From positions 1 to 33,646 of the forward strand of contig NZ_FOIN01000028.1 in the NCBI RefSeq assembly GCF_900102365.1: DNA of 33,646 bases. The letters are read 5' to 3'. Under the pieces are notes generated by a model. That model ran no database searches. It was not told the DNA's origin and saw only the letters and a list, made by a program, of their open reading frames with translations. The position numbers were made by a program, and so were the translations under genes. Position 1 is the first letter of the stretch. Each line of letters opens with the position of its first letter. Source of the stretch: Thomasclavelia cocleata (GTDB lineage: Bacteria > Bacillota_I > Bacilli_A > Erysipelotrichales > Coprobacillaceae). This document shows positions 7,854-14,569 of this stretch, piece by piece.

Positions 7854-8288
7854 CTATGAGTTCATCTCTTTATATATTTCTTGAATTCTAGTTTTTATGA
7901 GCTTAACAATTTCTTGATCCATTCCTTTGTATAAAGGCATACATTGAAATAACTCTATTATTGTAATAGAAGCAAAAGCATTTGCATCCACTTCTGGAAG
8001 TTGTTTGTTGTATTCTAATAAATCAATTTCTGTTCGCTCTTTATAGTTGTTAAAGAAACGATTTTTATTTTCTGGTTTAAGCTGCCAAACATGTCTTAGT
8101 TCGTGGGCAATAGTAAAAATCATGTCTAAATCAATTGTTTTATTCTTTAAATATATGGTATTGTGCTCAGTTTCGTATAATGCTAACATTGTTTTAGTTA
8201 ACATTTTTTTAGGAGATACAACAATTTTAGGAGTCTTTATTTTAAGTAAGTCGCAAACTTGAGCAACTATATTATTAGTATCGTTCAT
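7854..8288 (-). CDS. ImmA/IrrE-like zinc metallopeptidase
   Basis: The 144-aa protein contains TIAHELRHVWQ (H62, E63, H66), the HExxH zinc site, and PEVDANAFA (E99, A102, N103), matching the ExxAN pattern that supplies the third zinc ligand in ImmA/IrrE-type peptidases. In ICEBs1, ImmA cleaves the immunity repressor ImmR to trigger excision. Here there is no helix-turn-helix repressor fused or adjacent, so the substrate is unknown; a repressor or antirepressor elsewhere in the genome is plausible. It is the only convincing minus-strand protein gene, with its own promoter (8357-8384), an AAAGGA ribosome site, and a shared terminator. It is transcribed divergently from a 21-aa hydrophobic peptide. 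Confidence 0.8.
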   Translation of the reverse strand: MNDTNNIVAQVCDLLKIKTPKIVVSPKKMLTKTMLALYETEHNTIYLKNKTIDLDMIFTIAHELRHVWQLKPENKNRFFNNYKERTEIDLLEYNKQLPEVDANAFASITIIELFQCMPLYKGMDQEIVKLIKTRIQEIYKEMNS

Positions 8289-8342
8289 AATTAAATCCTT
8301 TCTTTTTTTTGTTATTAATCTTTCATATTGTTAATACTGCGT

Positions 8343-8371
8343 TTGACAACAAGTATATTATAACATAATAT
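8343..8371 (+). promoter_or_regulatory. Rightward promoter for the 21-aa peptide and downstream BRO-N gene
   Basis: TTGACA at 8343-8348, a 17-nt spacer, and TAATAT at 8366-8371. It overlaps the leftward promoter of the ImmA-like gene, so the two transcripts probably compete or are controlled together. Confidence 0.55.
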
Positions 8372-8384
8372 ATATTTGGTTCAA
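8357..8384 (-). promoter_or_regulatory. Leftward promoter for the ImmA-like peptidase
   Basis: Read on the minus strand, TTGAAC (8384-8379), a 16-nt spacer and TATAAT (8362-8357). The transcript would begin around 8350 and reach the start codon at 8288. Confidence 0.65.
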
Positions 8385-8466
8385 AAATAAAAAAAGGATT
8401 AAAGTGAACAGTTTGATAAGGATTGTAATAGATCTAAATAAATTAGTAGAAAAAAGGAGAAGAAAA

Positions 8467-8532
8467 ATGTTATATTTGTTATTTTTTGGAGTATTACTTT
8501 TTGCTTTATGGGTAGAGCCAAGAAAAAAGTAA
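8467..8532 (+). CDS. 21-aa hydrophobic single-span peptide
   Basis: A strong AAAAAGGAGAAG site precedes the ATG. The peptide is one membrane-spanning stretch (MLYLLFFGVLLFALW) followed by a short charged tail (VEPRKK). This resembles small toxin or regulatory membrane peptides such as type I toxins, though no sequence match is claimed. It has a dedicated promoter (8343-8371) and is followed by a strong terminator (8564-8596), so it forms its own transcription unit. It is divergent from the ImmA-like peptidase. No antisense RNA promoter was found opposite it. Confidence 0.6.
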   Translation: MLYLLFFGVLLFALWVEPRKK

Positions 8533-8563
8533 AAAAAAGTTTAAAAAAAATATAAAAATGAAA

Positions 8564-8596
8564 GAATGTTTAAATTTTTAAATGTTCTTTTTTTTT
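8564..8596 (+). terminator. Rho-independent terminator after the 21-aa peptide
   Basis: GAATGTTTAAA (8564-8574) pairs with TTTAAATGTTC (8577-8587) over 11 positions with two G-U pairs and a 2-nt loop, and is followed by a run of nine T. Confidence 0.85.
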
Positions 8597-8630
8597 ATGC
8601 AAAAATCAATAAATAAAAGGAGAAAAAATA

Positions 8631-9932
8631 ATGAAAGAAACAAGTTTACAAACATTTAATTTAATTGAATCAGTAGAAATTCTAGGGAAGAAAATTAATC
8701 TATATAACACAGTTGAGAATCCATTGTTTTTAGCAAGAGATGTTGCAGAATGGATTGATTATGCTTTTACTAATGCAAAAAGAACTTCAAGAGATATATC
8801 TAAAATGATTAAAAATATTGATTCAGACGAAAAGATAAAAGGAGTGTGTAATTTATATGATAGGAAAAATTTTCCTATCACAAATGAAGGCAATAATTCT
8901 AATAAAAGTACGTTTAATTCATTTTATGGAGCAATTTCACCATCAGACAAAACCAAATCAAAAGCTAGAAAAACTCAAAACATGTGGTTTCTTACTGAAG
9001 ATGGCTTATATGAGGTATTGATGCAGTCACGTAAGCCTATTGCAAAAGAAATTAAGTCAAAAATTAAAAGTTATCTTCGTGATATTCGCAAAACAGGTGG
9101 CACAGTAGAACCATATAAAGATAAAAATAATGAAGTAAAGATAGACCAAGAAATAGAAAATTTAGAATTTGACATTTTTAATTTTAGAGGATTTAAAATA
9201 AGGTGCTTGAATATTAACAATGTAGTATTTTTTATTGGAAAAGAAATTTGTGATGTTTTAGGATATTCAAATGCTAGAAAGGCAATTGACGATCATGTAG
9301 ATGAGGATGATAAGTTTAGAATGCTAAAGTCACGATTCGTTACTTTAGACATTCCAAACAGAGGACTAACTGCTATTAATGAATCTGGATTATATTCACT
9401 AATATTGTCTAGCAAATTATCTCAAGCAAGGGAATTTAAACAATGGGTAACAAGTGAGGTTTTACCATCAATTCGCAAAACAGGTGGTGCAATAGAATAT
9501 GGATCAGAAGAAAAATTTATAGAATCACGTTTTAGTAATTTTAGTGAAGATACTAAAAGAGCCATGGTAACAGAACTGTTAGCATCTAATAAAGTTTTAC
9601 AAGAACAGAATGAGTTGTTGGAAACAGACGTTAAGGCGTTAAAATCTGAAATTCTTACTTGGAACGATAGAAATAAATTAAATGCAGGTGTAAGGATGTT
9701 AGCAGCTCAAACTAATCATTATATTGGAACTATTTGGAAACAATTGTATAAACAGCTTCAGTATAAATATGGGATTTACCTTAATTCAAGAAAACAAAAT
9801 AAAAATGATTCACTAATATCACGTGTTAGAGAAGAAGAGTGGGGTATGGTTATGGAAACATTTAATGCTATGTGTGCTGATTATGGTAAATCTCCAACAA
9901 AAATGTTTCAACAAACTCTGAATAAAAATTAA
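8631..9932 (+). CDS. Antirepressor-type protein with two BRO-N domains and an ORF6C-like tail
   Basis: The first BRO-N domain spans about 15-157: PLFLARDVAEWIDYAFTNA, then WFLTEDGLYEVLMQSRK, then SYLRDIRKTGG. A second spans about 172-287: VVFFIGKEICDVLGYSNA, INESGLYSLILSSKL, and FKQWVTSEVLPSIRKTGG. A coiled-coil segment follows (about 310-345), then an ORF6C-like end with IGTIWKQLYKQLQYKYGI. Tandem BRO-N domains in one protein are less usual than one; they suggest internal duplication or fusion. The start has an AAAGGAG site 7-8 nt upstream. It probably acts as a DNA-binding regulator. It follows the terminator at 8564-8596, so it may depend on read-through or an unseen promoter. Confidence 0.88.
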   Translation: MKETSLQTFNLIESVEILGKKINLYNTVENPLFLARDVAEWIDYAFTNAKRTSRDISKMIKNIDSDEKIKGVCNLYDRKNFPITNEGNNSNKSTFNSFYGAISPSDKTKSKARKTQNMWFLTEDGLYEVLMQSRKPIAKEIKSKIKSYLRDIRKTGGTVEPYKDKNNEVKIDQEIENLEFDIFNFRGFKIRCLNINNVVFFIGKEICDVLGYSNARKAIDDHVDEDDKFRMLKSRFVTLDIPNRGLTAINESGLYSLILSSKLSQAREFKQWVTSEVLPSIRKTGGAIEYGSEEKFIESRFSNFSEDTKRAMVTELLASNKVLQEQNELLETDVKALKSEILTWNDRNKLNAGVRMLAAQTNHYIGTIWKQLYKQLQYKYGIYLNSRKQNKNDSLISRVREEEWGMVMETFNAMCADYGKSPTKMFQQTLNKN

Positions 9933-9964
9933 GTTTTTCAACATAATATTGTAGGAGGAATTCT

Positions 9965-10672
9965 ATGATATTAATAGTTGATGATGATCTTGAATTTGCA
10001 GTAAAACTTAAAAATGATTTGCTTAGATTTTATGAGAATTTTAATGTGCAAATCGAATTAATGACTTACTATGACAAAAATTTTATCTTAAACAATGATG
10101 TTGAAATCTTATTCTTGGATATTGAGCTTGGAGATGGGGTAAATGGGATTGATTTAGCCATTGAATACTGGAATGAAGGACATGACAATATAGATACAGT
10201 GTTTATATCTTCTCATGATAACTATGTTCATGATTCTATAATCGCTTTCCCTCGAGCATATATTAGAAAAAGTTCAGAATATTACAGAACAGACTTAATA
10301 AAAGCTGTCACAGTTCTTAATGAGTGGAAAAGAATAAGAGAAATGCGTTTTATTTTGGAAGGAAAAATAGTTAAACTAACTGACATTATTTATGTTGAAT
10401 CGAAGTCAAATTATGTTTATTACAATTTTATTGATGGAAGCCATATAAAAAGAAGAGCTAAGCTTTCAACAATAGAAGCCGAGCTAAAGAAATTTGATTT
10501 TATAAGATGTCACACATCTTATATAGTTAACTACAAACATGTTACAAATTTCAATAATCAAAAACATTTCTTTGTTCTAAATGATGATATTAAAATACCG
10601 ATCAGTGAGAAATATGAGAATAAGGTTATTGATATAATTCATGAAATTTTAAGAAAAAAAGTTAAACGTTGA
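9965..10672 (+). CDS. LytTR-type response regulator (AgrA/ComE-like)
   Basis: The N-terminal receiver domain shows the acidic cluster VDDD (residues 6-8), the phosphoacceptor region LFLDIELGDGVNG with D52, and the conserved K102 in YIRKS. The C-terminal half (about 130-230) is a LytTR DNA-binding domain: IIYVESKSNYVYY, FIRCHTSYIVN, and IPISEKY. Such regulators are usually paired with an HPK10-type histidine kinase and a peptide signal, but no kinase is in this window. The phage protein may be phosphorylated by a host kinase or act unphosphorylated. LytTR regulators bind direct repeats upstream of promoters. The GC-containing repeat at 10679-10703 and the small peptide at 10760 are obvious local targets to consider. 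Confidence 0.88.
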   Translation: MILIVDDDLEFAVKLKNDLLRFYENFNVQIELMTYYDKNFILNNDVEILFLDIELGDGVNGIDLAIEYWNEGHDNIDTVFISSHDNYVHDSIIAFPRAYIRKSSEYYRTDLIKAVTVLNEWKRIREMRFILEGKIVKLTDIIYVESKSNYVYYNFIDGSHIKRRAKLSTIEAELKKFDFIRCHTSYIVNYKHVTNFNNQKHFFVLNDDIKIPISEKYENKVIDIIHEILRKKVKR

Positions 10673-10678
10673 AAAATC

Positions 10679-10703
10679 TTCCCTAAATATGGGAAATTTT
10701 CCC
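10679..10703. repeat. Nested inverted repeats after the response regulator
   Basis: TTCCC-taaatat-GGGAA (10679-10695) overlaps GGGAAA-t-TTTCCC (10691-10703). Only one of the two hairpins can form at once. It could be a weak terminator of the regulator gene or an operator in front of the next promoter. Confidence 0.5.
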
Positions 10704-10759
10704 AGAATAATGAAAAAAATAAGAATTATGTTAAAATTTGAATATGGGAGGTGAAATAA

Positions 10760-10825
10760 ATGAATATATTTACGTTATTGAATAAAGAAACTTTTTTATA
10801 CCTTGTATTATTCTTAATTAGTTAA
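10760..10825 (+). CDS. 21-aa hydrophobic peptide, candidate type I toxin or signal
   Basis: A GGGAGGTG site lies 7 nt before the ATG. The product begins MNIFTLLNKETF and then is hydrophobic (LYLVLFLIS). An extended -10-like element (TGTTAAAAT) lies about 20 nt upstream of the ribosome site. About 130 nt downstream, a convergent small RNA gene reads toward it, the geometry of fst-type type I toxin-antitoxin loci. Its position directly after a LytTR regulator also recalls agr systems, but there is no Cys or acidic tail as in AgrD. Function is inference. Confidence 0.45.
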   Translation: MNIFTLLNKETFLYLVLFLIS

Positions 10826-10876
10826 ATATTTGTTATAAATATGTATTTCACGTATATAAAATGATATTATACGCTA

Positions 10877-10955
10877 TTCCTCTTTACTAATAAAATGAAT
10901 AAGGGTATTGTTAAGTTAGTTGCTTTACCATCTTTGTTTTATCAGCAAAGAGGAA
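10877..10955. repeat. Long-range inverted repeat in the peptide's 3' region
   Basis: TTCCTCTTT (10877-10885) is perfectly complementary to AAAGAGGAA (10947-10955). In a rightward transcript this would fold the 3' untranslated part of the 21-aa peptide message just before the small RNA region. Confidence 0.45.
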
Positions 10956-10957
10956 AA

Positions 10958-11006
10958 CAAAAAAGGACTAAACAGAAACCTTCGACAACTCCCTTGTTTA
11001 GTCCGT
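10958..11006 (-). ncRNA. Candidate convergent small RNA (about 50 nt), antitoxin-like
   Basis: On the minus strand a promoter (TTGTCA at 11041-11036, 17-nt spacer, TATTAT at 11018-11013) is followed by a 10-bp perfect stem, GGACTAAACA with TGTTTAGTCC (11004-10995 and 10974-10965), a 20-nt loop, and TTTTTTGT. The whole RNA is therefore a short stem-loop ending in a terminator. On the + strand the same stem has no T-run, which fixes the direction. It would overlap the 3' untranslated region of the 10760 peptide message. Confidence 0.6.
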
Positions 11007-11034
11007 TAATCAATAATAAAAAATATAAATATTA

Positions 11035-11061
11035 TTGACAATTCTATTATTGGTTTATAAT
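11035..11061 (+). promoter_or_regulatory. Rightward promoter for the 105-aa gene and recombinase
   Basis: TTGACA at 11035-11040 and TATAAT at 11056-11061 with a short 15-nt spacer. The -35 box overlaps that of the leftward small RNA promoter (TGACAA is shared), so the two may interfere. Confidence 0.5.
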
Positions 11062-11115
11062 AAGTTTTTTATACGTAAAGTAAATAAAAAATAGAATAAT
11101 CAGGGGGAAGTTAAA

Positions 11116-11433
11116 ATGAATTGTGAATTATTAAACAAATATGATGTAAGAGTATTTAAAACATTTTGCAGAGATATTATTGGTAAATGTGTTAAATATG
11201 ATAAAGAAGGGATCGTAATTCTATTAAGAAACAATAGAATGAAAAATGTTTTAACTAACAAAGATTTGGGAAATAAAGTCTTTAAAGCAGAAAAAGTATT
11301 ATTAAGTGTTTTAAAACAGGGAAACAAATTAAAATACTACTTGATAATAGATGGAAATAAAACTGAATTAGAATTGGGAAAATTAGAAAAAACTCTAATT
11401 TATAAGGAAATACATAAGTTTGCAGAAAAATAA
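11116..11433 (+). CDS. Hypothetical protein, 105 aa
   Basis: A CAGGGGGAAG site precedes the ATG. The protein is small and basic, with Leu/Lys/Val-rich strands (VRVFKTFCRDIIGKCVKYD and KVLLSVLKQGNKLKYYLI). It could be a compact DNA- or RNA-binding fold, but no motif proves this. It lies 23 nt before the recombinase start at 11457 and shares its promoter, so an accessory role in recombination is possible but unproven. Confidence 0.55.
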   Translation: MNCELLNKYDVRVFKTFCRDIIGKCVKYDKEGIVILLRNNRMKNVLTNKDLGNKVFKAEKVLLSVLKQGNKLKYYLIIDGNKTELELGKLEKTLIYKEIHKFAEK

Positions 11434-11456
11434 ATTATGTGGAAAGGAATATAAAT

Positions 11457-12419
11457 ATGTATAAAGATGAAAAGCAACTACAAAATAAAACTAAATTAAA
11501 TAAATTGCTTAATCAGTATAAATTTCCAAAACAGTTTGCAAATTATTTTAACAATAGTACTGTAAGAAGTAATCAGGCATTGTTAAATTATCTAAGCACT
11601 ATCAATAATTTTATTCAATGGTGTTTGGAAAAGAATGTTATAGACAGTTTTGATGATATTAATATTGTAACACCAGGAACTGTAAGAGAATATCTGATTT
11701 ATTTAATAGAAGTAAAGAAGTATAAGCATTCTACAGTAAACACTAAAATAAATCAATTAGCATCTTTCTTCAATTACCTTGTTGAAGAAAGAATAATTGA
11801 GAATACTCCAATAAAAAGGAGTGTTACAGTTGTATGTAAAACTAAACATAAAAAAAATTCAAACAAGTTGCCCAAAACAGAAGATTTAATTATGTTAGAA
11901 AATAACTTGAAAAAAATTCCTAATTTAATATCAAAAAATAAATACTTTTCGATATACCAAGTTCTAAAAGGAACAGGTTTGAGAGAAGTTGAGTTGTGTG
12001 GACTAGATTTGAACGACGTGCATTTAGATGAAGACTTACCTTATATTGATGTGTTAAGGAAAGGCTCTTACATCAAAGAAGAATACGAAGTGGTTTATAT
12101 GTCAAAATCTGCTTCTGATGCTATTCAAGAGTGGCTTAAATACAGAAGTTATTTAAGTCCAAAATGTGATGCATTATTTCTAACAAGAAGTGGTGATAGA
12201 ATTAAAGAGGATAATATTATTAAGGCTTTTAAAAAATATTCTCAAGGCACCATTACTCCACATATGCTGCGACATTTTTACACGAGCGAACTATATAGAA
12301 CAACTAAGGATTTGGCTTTTGTACAAGAGCAGTGTGGGCATTCTTTAGGATCAACTGTAACTATGAATGTTTATACTCATGGTACAAGCGATTCTAAACA
12401 GGTTTTGTTAAAAATGTAA
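11457..12419 (+). CDS. Tyrosine recombinase (XerC/D-like integrase), intact catalytic set
   Basis: The ATG at 11457 has a GGAAAGGA site; an upstream in-frame GTG (11439) lies before that site. The 320-aa protein has an N-terminal core-binding SAM-like domain (about 30-115) with LNYLSTINNFIQWC and HSTVNTKINQLASFFNYL. The catalytic domain carries all expected residues: R176 in GTGLREVELCGL, K202 in VLRKGSY, H269 and R272 in TPHMLRHFYTSEL, H295 in EQCGHS, and the nucleophile Y306 in NVYTHG. Size and layout fit Xer-like or small phage/plasmid recombinases. It may integrate the element near a tRNA or resolve multimers; candidate sites are the 15-bp repeats at 13494 and 13918. Confidence 0.92.
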   Translation: MYKDEKQLQNKTKLNKLLNQYKFPKQFANYFNNSTVRSNQALLNYLSTINNFIQWCLEKNVIDSFDDINIVTPGTVREYLIYLIEVKKYKHSTVNTKINQLASFFNYLVEERIIENTPIKRSVTVVCKTKHKKNSNKLPKTEDLIMLENNLKKIPNLISKNKYFSIYQVLKGTGLREVELCGLDLNDVHLDEDLPYIDVLRKGSYIKEEYEVVYMSKSASDAIQEWLKYRSYLSPKCDALFLTRSGDRIKEDNIIKAFKKYSQGTITPHMLRHFYTSELYRTTKDLAFVQEQCGHSLGSTVTMNVYTHGTSDSKQVLLKM

Positions 12420-12437
12420 AAAATTTTACTTTGCTAG

Positions 12438-12467
12438 TTGACATCAAGTTGTATTGTGTGCTATTAT
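12438..12467 (+). promoter_or_regulatory. Promoter for the second recombinase-like gene
   Basis: TTGACA at 12438-12443, an 18-nt spacer, and TATTAT at 12462-12467, placed just upstream of the AAAGGAG site and ATG at 12491. Confidence 0.55.
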
Positions 12468-12490
12468 ATTGACGAAAGGAGATGGACAAA

Positions 12491-13465
12491 ATGAAGAAAG
12501 ATTATATAACTAATTTTGATAATTATGTTCAATATATTTTGGAAGATAACCCTGATTTTAATAAAGACAATGAGTATTTTTCTATATATACAAAAATAGT
12601 AAACAAGTTTGAAATGCTTGTTGGAAAAAAAATAAGTCATTTTACTCCAGATGAGTTATTAGAATGTATGGAAAACTACAATAGGGGAACAAAAAAAACT
12701 TTCAGATCCTTTTTAAACAAATATTTCTCTTATTTAGTTATTCAAGGAGAAATGGAACTCAATTACATACAGTACGATAAAAGATTTGAATATGGCAATA
12801 TAATTGAGGATGGTATAAAATTTATATCAGACTCAAGGTTTTATAAGGTATTAGAAAATAGCAATTTGTCAAATGAGAAAAAGGCAATATTGTTAGCATT
12901 ATATGAGGGTTTAGAGTTGAAAACCATTTCTAAAATAAGAAAATCATCAATTATTAAAAAAAATGAGCTTGTTATGCTAGGAGATGGTGAATATTTTAAA
13001 AAAAATATAACTTTAGAAATAGACGAAAATGAAATAGCTGTATCTAGAAATCTTGTAGAAATTCTTAAGTCTTTAGAGTTTGTTCATACAAGATATAGTG
13101 GGTACAAAGCATTTCCTTTGAAGTGCTATAAAGACTATATATTTAAAACAGTACACATAAATAATGTGTCAAAAAAATTTGAAAACGATTCTCAATACGA
13201 GAATTATTTAAGAAAATCTATTGGTAGATTTATAAGAGATGATGTCGCTAATTTGTTTAAGTGTTCAATAGATGAACTTAGAATATCAGGTATCGTAAAT
13301 TTTGTTTGCTCCAATTTGAAAGAAGAAAACTTTCAGAAAAACAAAGTAAACAACGAAAAGATAGAGACCCTTTTGAAAATGAAGGGGTACAAAAATTCAG
13401 GTTTCTATTGGGAAATAACTTATAGAAACCTGATAGAAGATTATTATAATAATCAAGGCAAATAA
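12491..13465 (+). CDS. Tyrosine-recombinase-like protein lacking catalytic residues
   Basis: The ATG at 12491 is preferred: AAAGGAG overlaps the upstream ATG at 12482. The 324-aa protein has an N-terminal helical domain like a core-binding domain, then ILLALYEGLELKTISKIRK, which aligns by eye with the 'LLLYTGLRxSEIL' region of integrases. There the catalytic Arg position is Glu or Leu. The expected HxLRHT box is replaced by LRISGIVNFVCSNL, and a clear H-G-H and Tyr nucleophile are missing, though WEITYRNLIEDYY near the end contains tyrosines. It lies right after an intact recombinase of the same length. It could be a non-catalytic partner or directionality factor, or a decaying copy. Homology is moderately sure, inactivity less so. 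Confidence 0.55.
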   Translation: MKKDYITNFDNYVQYILEDNPDFNKDNEYFSIYTKIVNKFEMLVGKKISHFTPDELLECMENYNRGTKKTFRSFLNKYFSYLVIQGEMELNYIQYDKRFEYGNIIEDGIKFISDSRFYKVLENSNLSNEKKAILLALYEGLELKTISKIRKSSIIKKNELVMLGDGEYFKKNITLEIDENEIAVSRNLVEILKSLEFVHTRYSGYKAFPLKCYKDYIFKTVHINNVSKKFENDSQYENYLRKSIGRFIRDDVANLFKCSIDELRISGIVNFVCSNLKEENFQKNKVNNEKIETLLKMKGYKNSGFYWEITYRNLIEDYYNNQGK

Positions 13466-13480
13466 AACCTTGATTATTAT
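13446..13480. terminator. Strong hairpin at the end of the recombinase-like gene
   Basis: A perfect 13-bp stem (13446-13458 with 13468-13480) and 9-nt loop span the stop codon. There is no T-run afterwards, so termination is uncertain, but the position fits. Confidence 0.5.
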
Positions 13481-13493
13481 TCAAAAGTATAGC

Positions 13494-13508
13494 GTCACTT
13501 AGCAAAGT
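13494..13508. repeat. 15-bp repeat, copy 1
   Basis: GTCACTTAGCAAAGT occurs here and again at 13918-13932. The core ACTT-agca-AAGT is an inverted repeat. The two copies flank an 87-aa gene and the tRNA(CAT) gene and lie just downstream of two recombinase-type genes, so they could be recombination sites. Confidence 0.6.
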
Positions 13509-13533
13509 AAAATGATATAGGAGGAAAAAAATT

Positions 13534-13797
13534 TTGATCAATCTTAAAGATATAAAAAGAATATATGCTGACAATAATAACATTAAGGACAATACATATA
13601 GATTTACTAATGGAACAAGTAGTTTTAGGCAAAAGTTAACATTTCTTTCATTACAAGATTTGTTAAATAAACATGATGTAAATAAAGATACATTGAATGA
13701 AATTTTTGTTAAATCAAGTAACAATTCATTGAAAATTATATTCGATTTAACAAATGGCAATTTAATTGAACATAGAGTTGTATTTAAAAAGAAATAG
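13534..13797 (+). CDS. Hypothetical protein, 87 aa
   Basis: The start codon is TTG, supported by a TAGGAGG site 8 nt upstream. The protein is polar and Asn/Lys-rich. DIKRIYADNNNIKDNTYRF is followed by a helix (FLSLQDLLNKHDVNKDTLNEIF) and a strand-like end. No family is recognised. It is followed closely by a hairpin and the tRNA gene. It lies between the two copies of the 15-bp repeat. Confidence 0.5.
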   Translation: MINLKDIKRIYADNNNIKDNTYRFTNGTSSFRQKLTFLSLQDLLNKHDVNKDTLNEIFVKSSNNSLKIIFDLTNGNLIEHRVVFKKK

Positions 13798-13798
13798 T

Positions 13799-13820
13799 TT
13801 GTAGAAATTATTTTCTACAA
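13799..13820 (+). terminator. Hairpin between the 87-aa gene and the tRNA
   Basis: TTGTAGAAA and TTTCTACAA form a 9-bp stem with a 4-nt loop, followed by only three T. It may terminate weakly or mark a processing point 3 nt before the tRNA 5' end. Confidence 0.5.
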
Positions 13821-13823
13821 TTT

Positions 13824-13900
13824 GGACGTTTAGCTCAATAGGTTAGAGCAGAGAACTCATAATTCTCAGTTGATCGGTTCAAATCCGATAACGTCCACCA
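13824..13900 (+). tRNA. tRNA with CAT anticodon (elongator Met, or Ile2 if lysidine-modified)
   Basis: The sequence folds into a perfect cloverleaf of 77 nt: acceptor GGACGTT/AACGTCC, D-stem GCTC/GAGC, anticodon stem GAGAA/TTCTC with loop CTCATAA (anticodon CAT), variable AGTTG, T-stem ATCGG/CCGAT with loop TTCAAAT, discriminator A, and an encoded CCA end. A G1-C72 pair and the lack of GGG/CCC in the anticodon stem exclude an initiator tRNA. Encoded CCA is common in phage tRNAs. It sits just before the large unassigned RNA region. Confidence 0.95.
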
Positions 13901-13917
13901 TATTTTTAATACAAGAT

Positions 13918-13932
13918 GTCACTTAGCAAAGT
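13918..13932. repeat. 15-bp repeat, copy 2
   Basis: Identical to 13494-13508. Here the following bases extend it into a hairpin, GTCACTT-agca-AAGTGAC (13918-13935), at the 5' edge of the candidate ncRNA. Confidence 0.6.
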
Positions 13933-13985
13933 GACTGACTATGTGTTCAACGGTTTTCGTAGGAGTTCGATTCTTCTAGGGCACT
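13930..13985 (+). other. tRNA-like fold 1 (56 nt, no D-arm, weakest)
   Basis: AGTGACT pairs with GGGCACT (one mismatch, one G-U) as an acceptor-like stem. AGGAG-TTCGATT-CTTCT is a good T-arm with the canonical TTCGA loop. The middle part gives only a 3-bp ACG/CGT stem, so no anticodon arm is convincing. Confidence 0.4.
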
Positions 13986-14061
13986 ATTAATCCTTTCTTT
14001 TATTGATAGTTAAGTATTGTTCAGTGAATTTCTTCCCATTCTTGAATGATACTTAACAATG

Positions 14062-14121
14062 TGCAATTGCAGGCAGCTATAGTTCTTCCACTATAACAAG
14101 GTTCAACTCCTTGTAATTGCA
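14062..14121 (+). other. tRNA-like fold 2 (60 nt, no D-arm)
   Basis: A perfect 7-bp acceptor-like stem TGCAATT/AATTGCA, a TATAG/CTATA stem in the anticodon-arm position with an 8-nt loop (TTCTTCCA), and a perfect T-arm CAAGG-TTCAACT-CCTTG. Only about 9 nt replace the D-arm. The 3' end has no CCA. Confidence 0.55.
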
Positions 14122-14569
14122 AAAACTCATCTCAAAAAAAAATATTTGAAATCAACTAATAGTTTTGATTGGTAGCTATTAATTGATTAGGGGTACTATC
14201 TTGGTAAATAATTCTAGACAAGTTTGCCAAGGGAAGCTAATGGATTAAACCATGTACATGACAGTAAGTGAAGAAACATTATAGACATAATGCTGTAAAT
14301 GTTTGGGTAGACTGTTTTATCAATCAAAGTAGCTGAGGATAGAAAGATGGCTATCACACATAGCAATATGTAAAGTTAGGGTATTTTGTAATATCCGATG
14401 AGATGTGGGAACAATCGCCCCACCAGCTATATTGAGTTAGCTCACACTGTAGTTGAGATTAACAAATCTGACAATAAATTGATAGCCCCCTTATTAATTT
14501 GTTGTCAATCATGATGATTAAAACTATGAGTACCATAAAATCACAGAACGTGTATTAATCATCATAAAA

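Noticed and set aside
10760-10825. AgrD-type autoinducing peptide precursor
   Set aside because: There is no Cys or Ser in a thiolactone position and no charged C-terminal recognition segment, and no AgrB protease is nearby.
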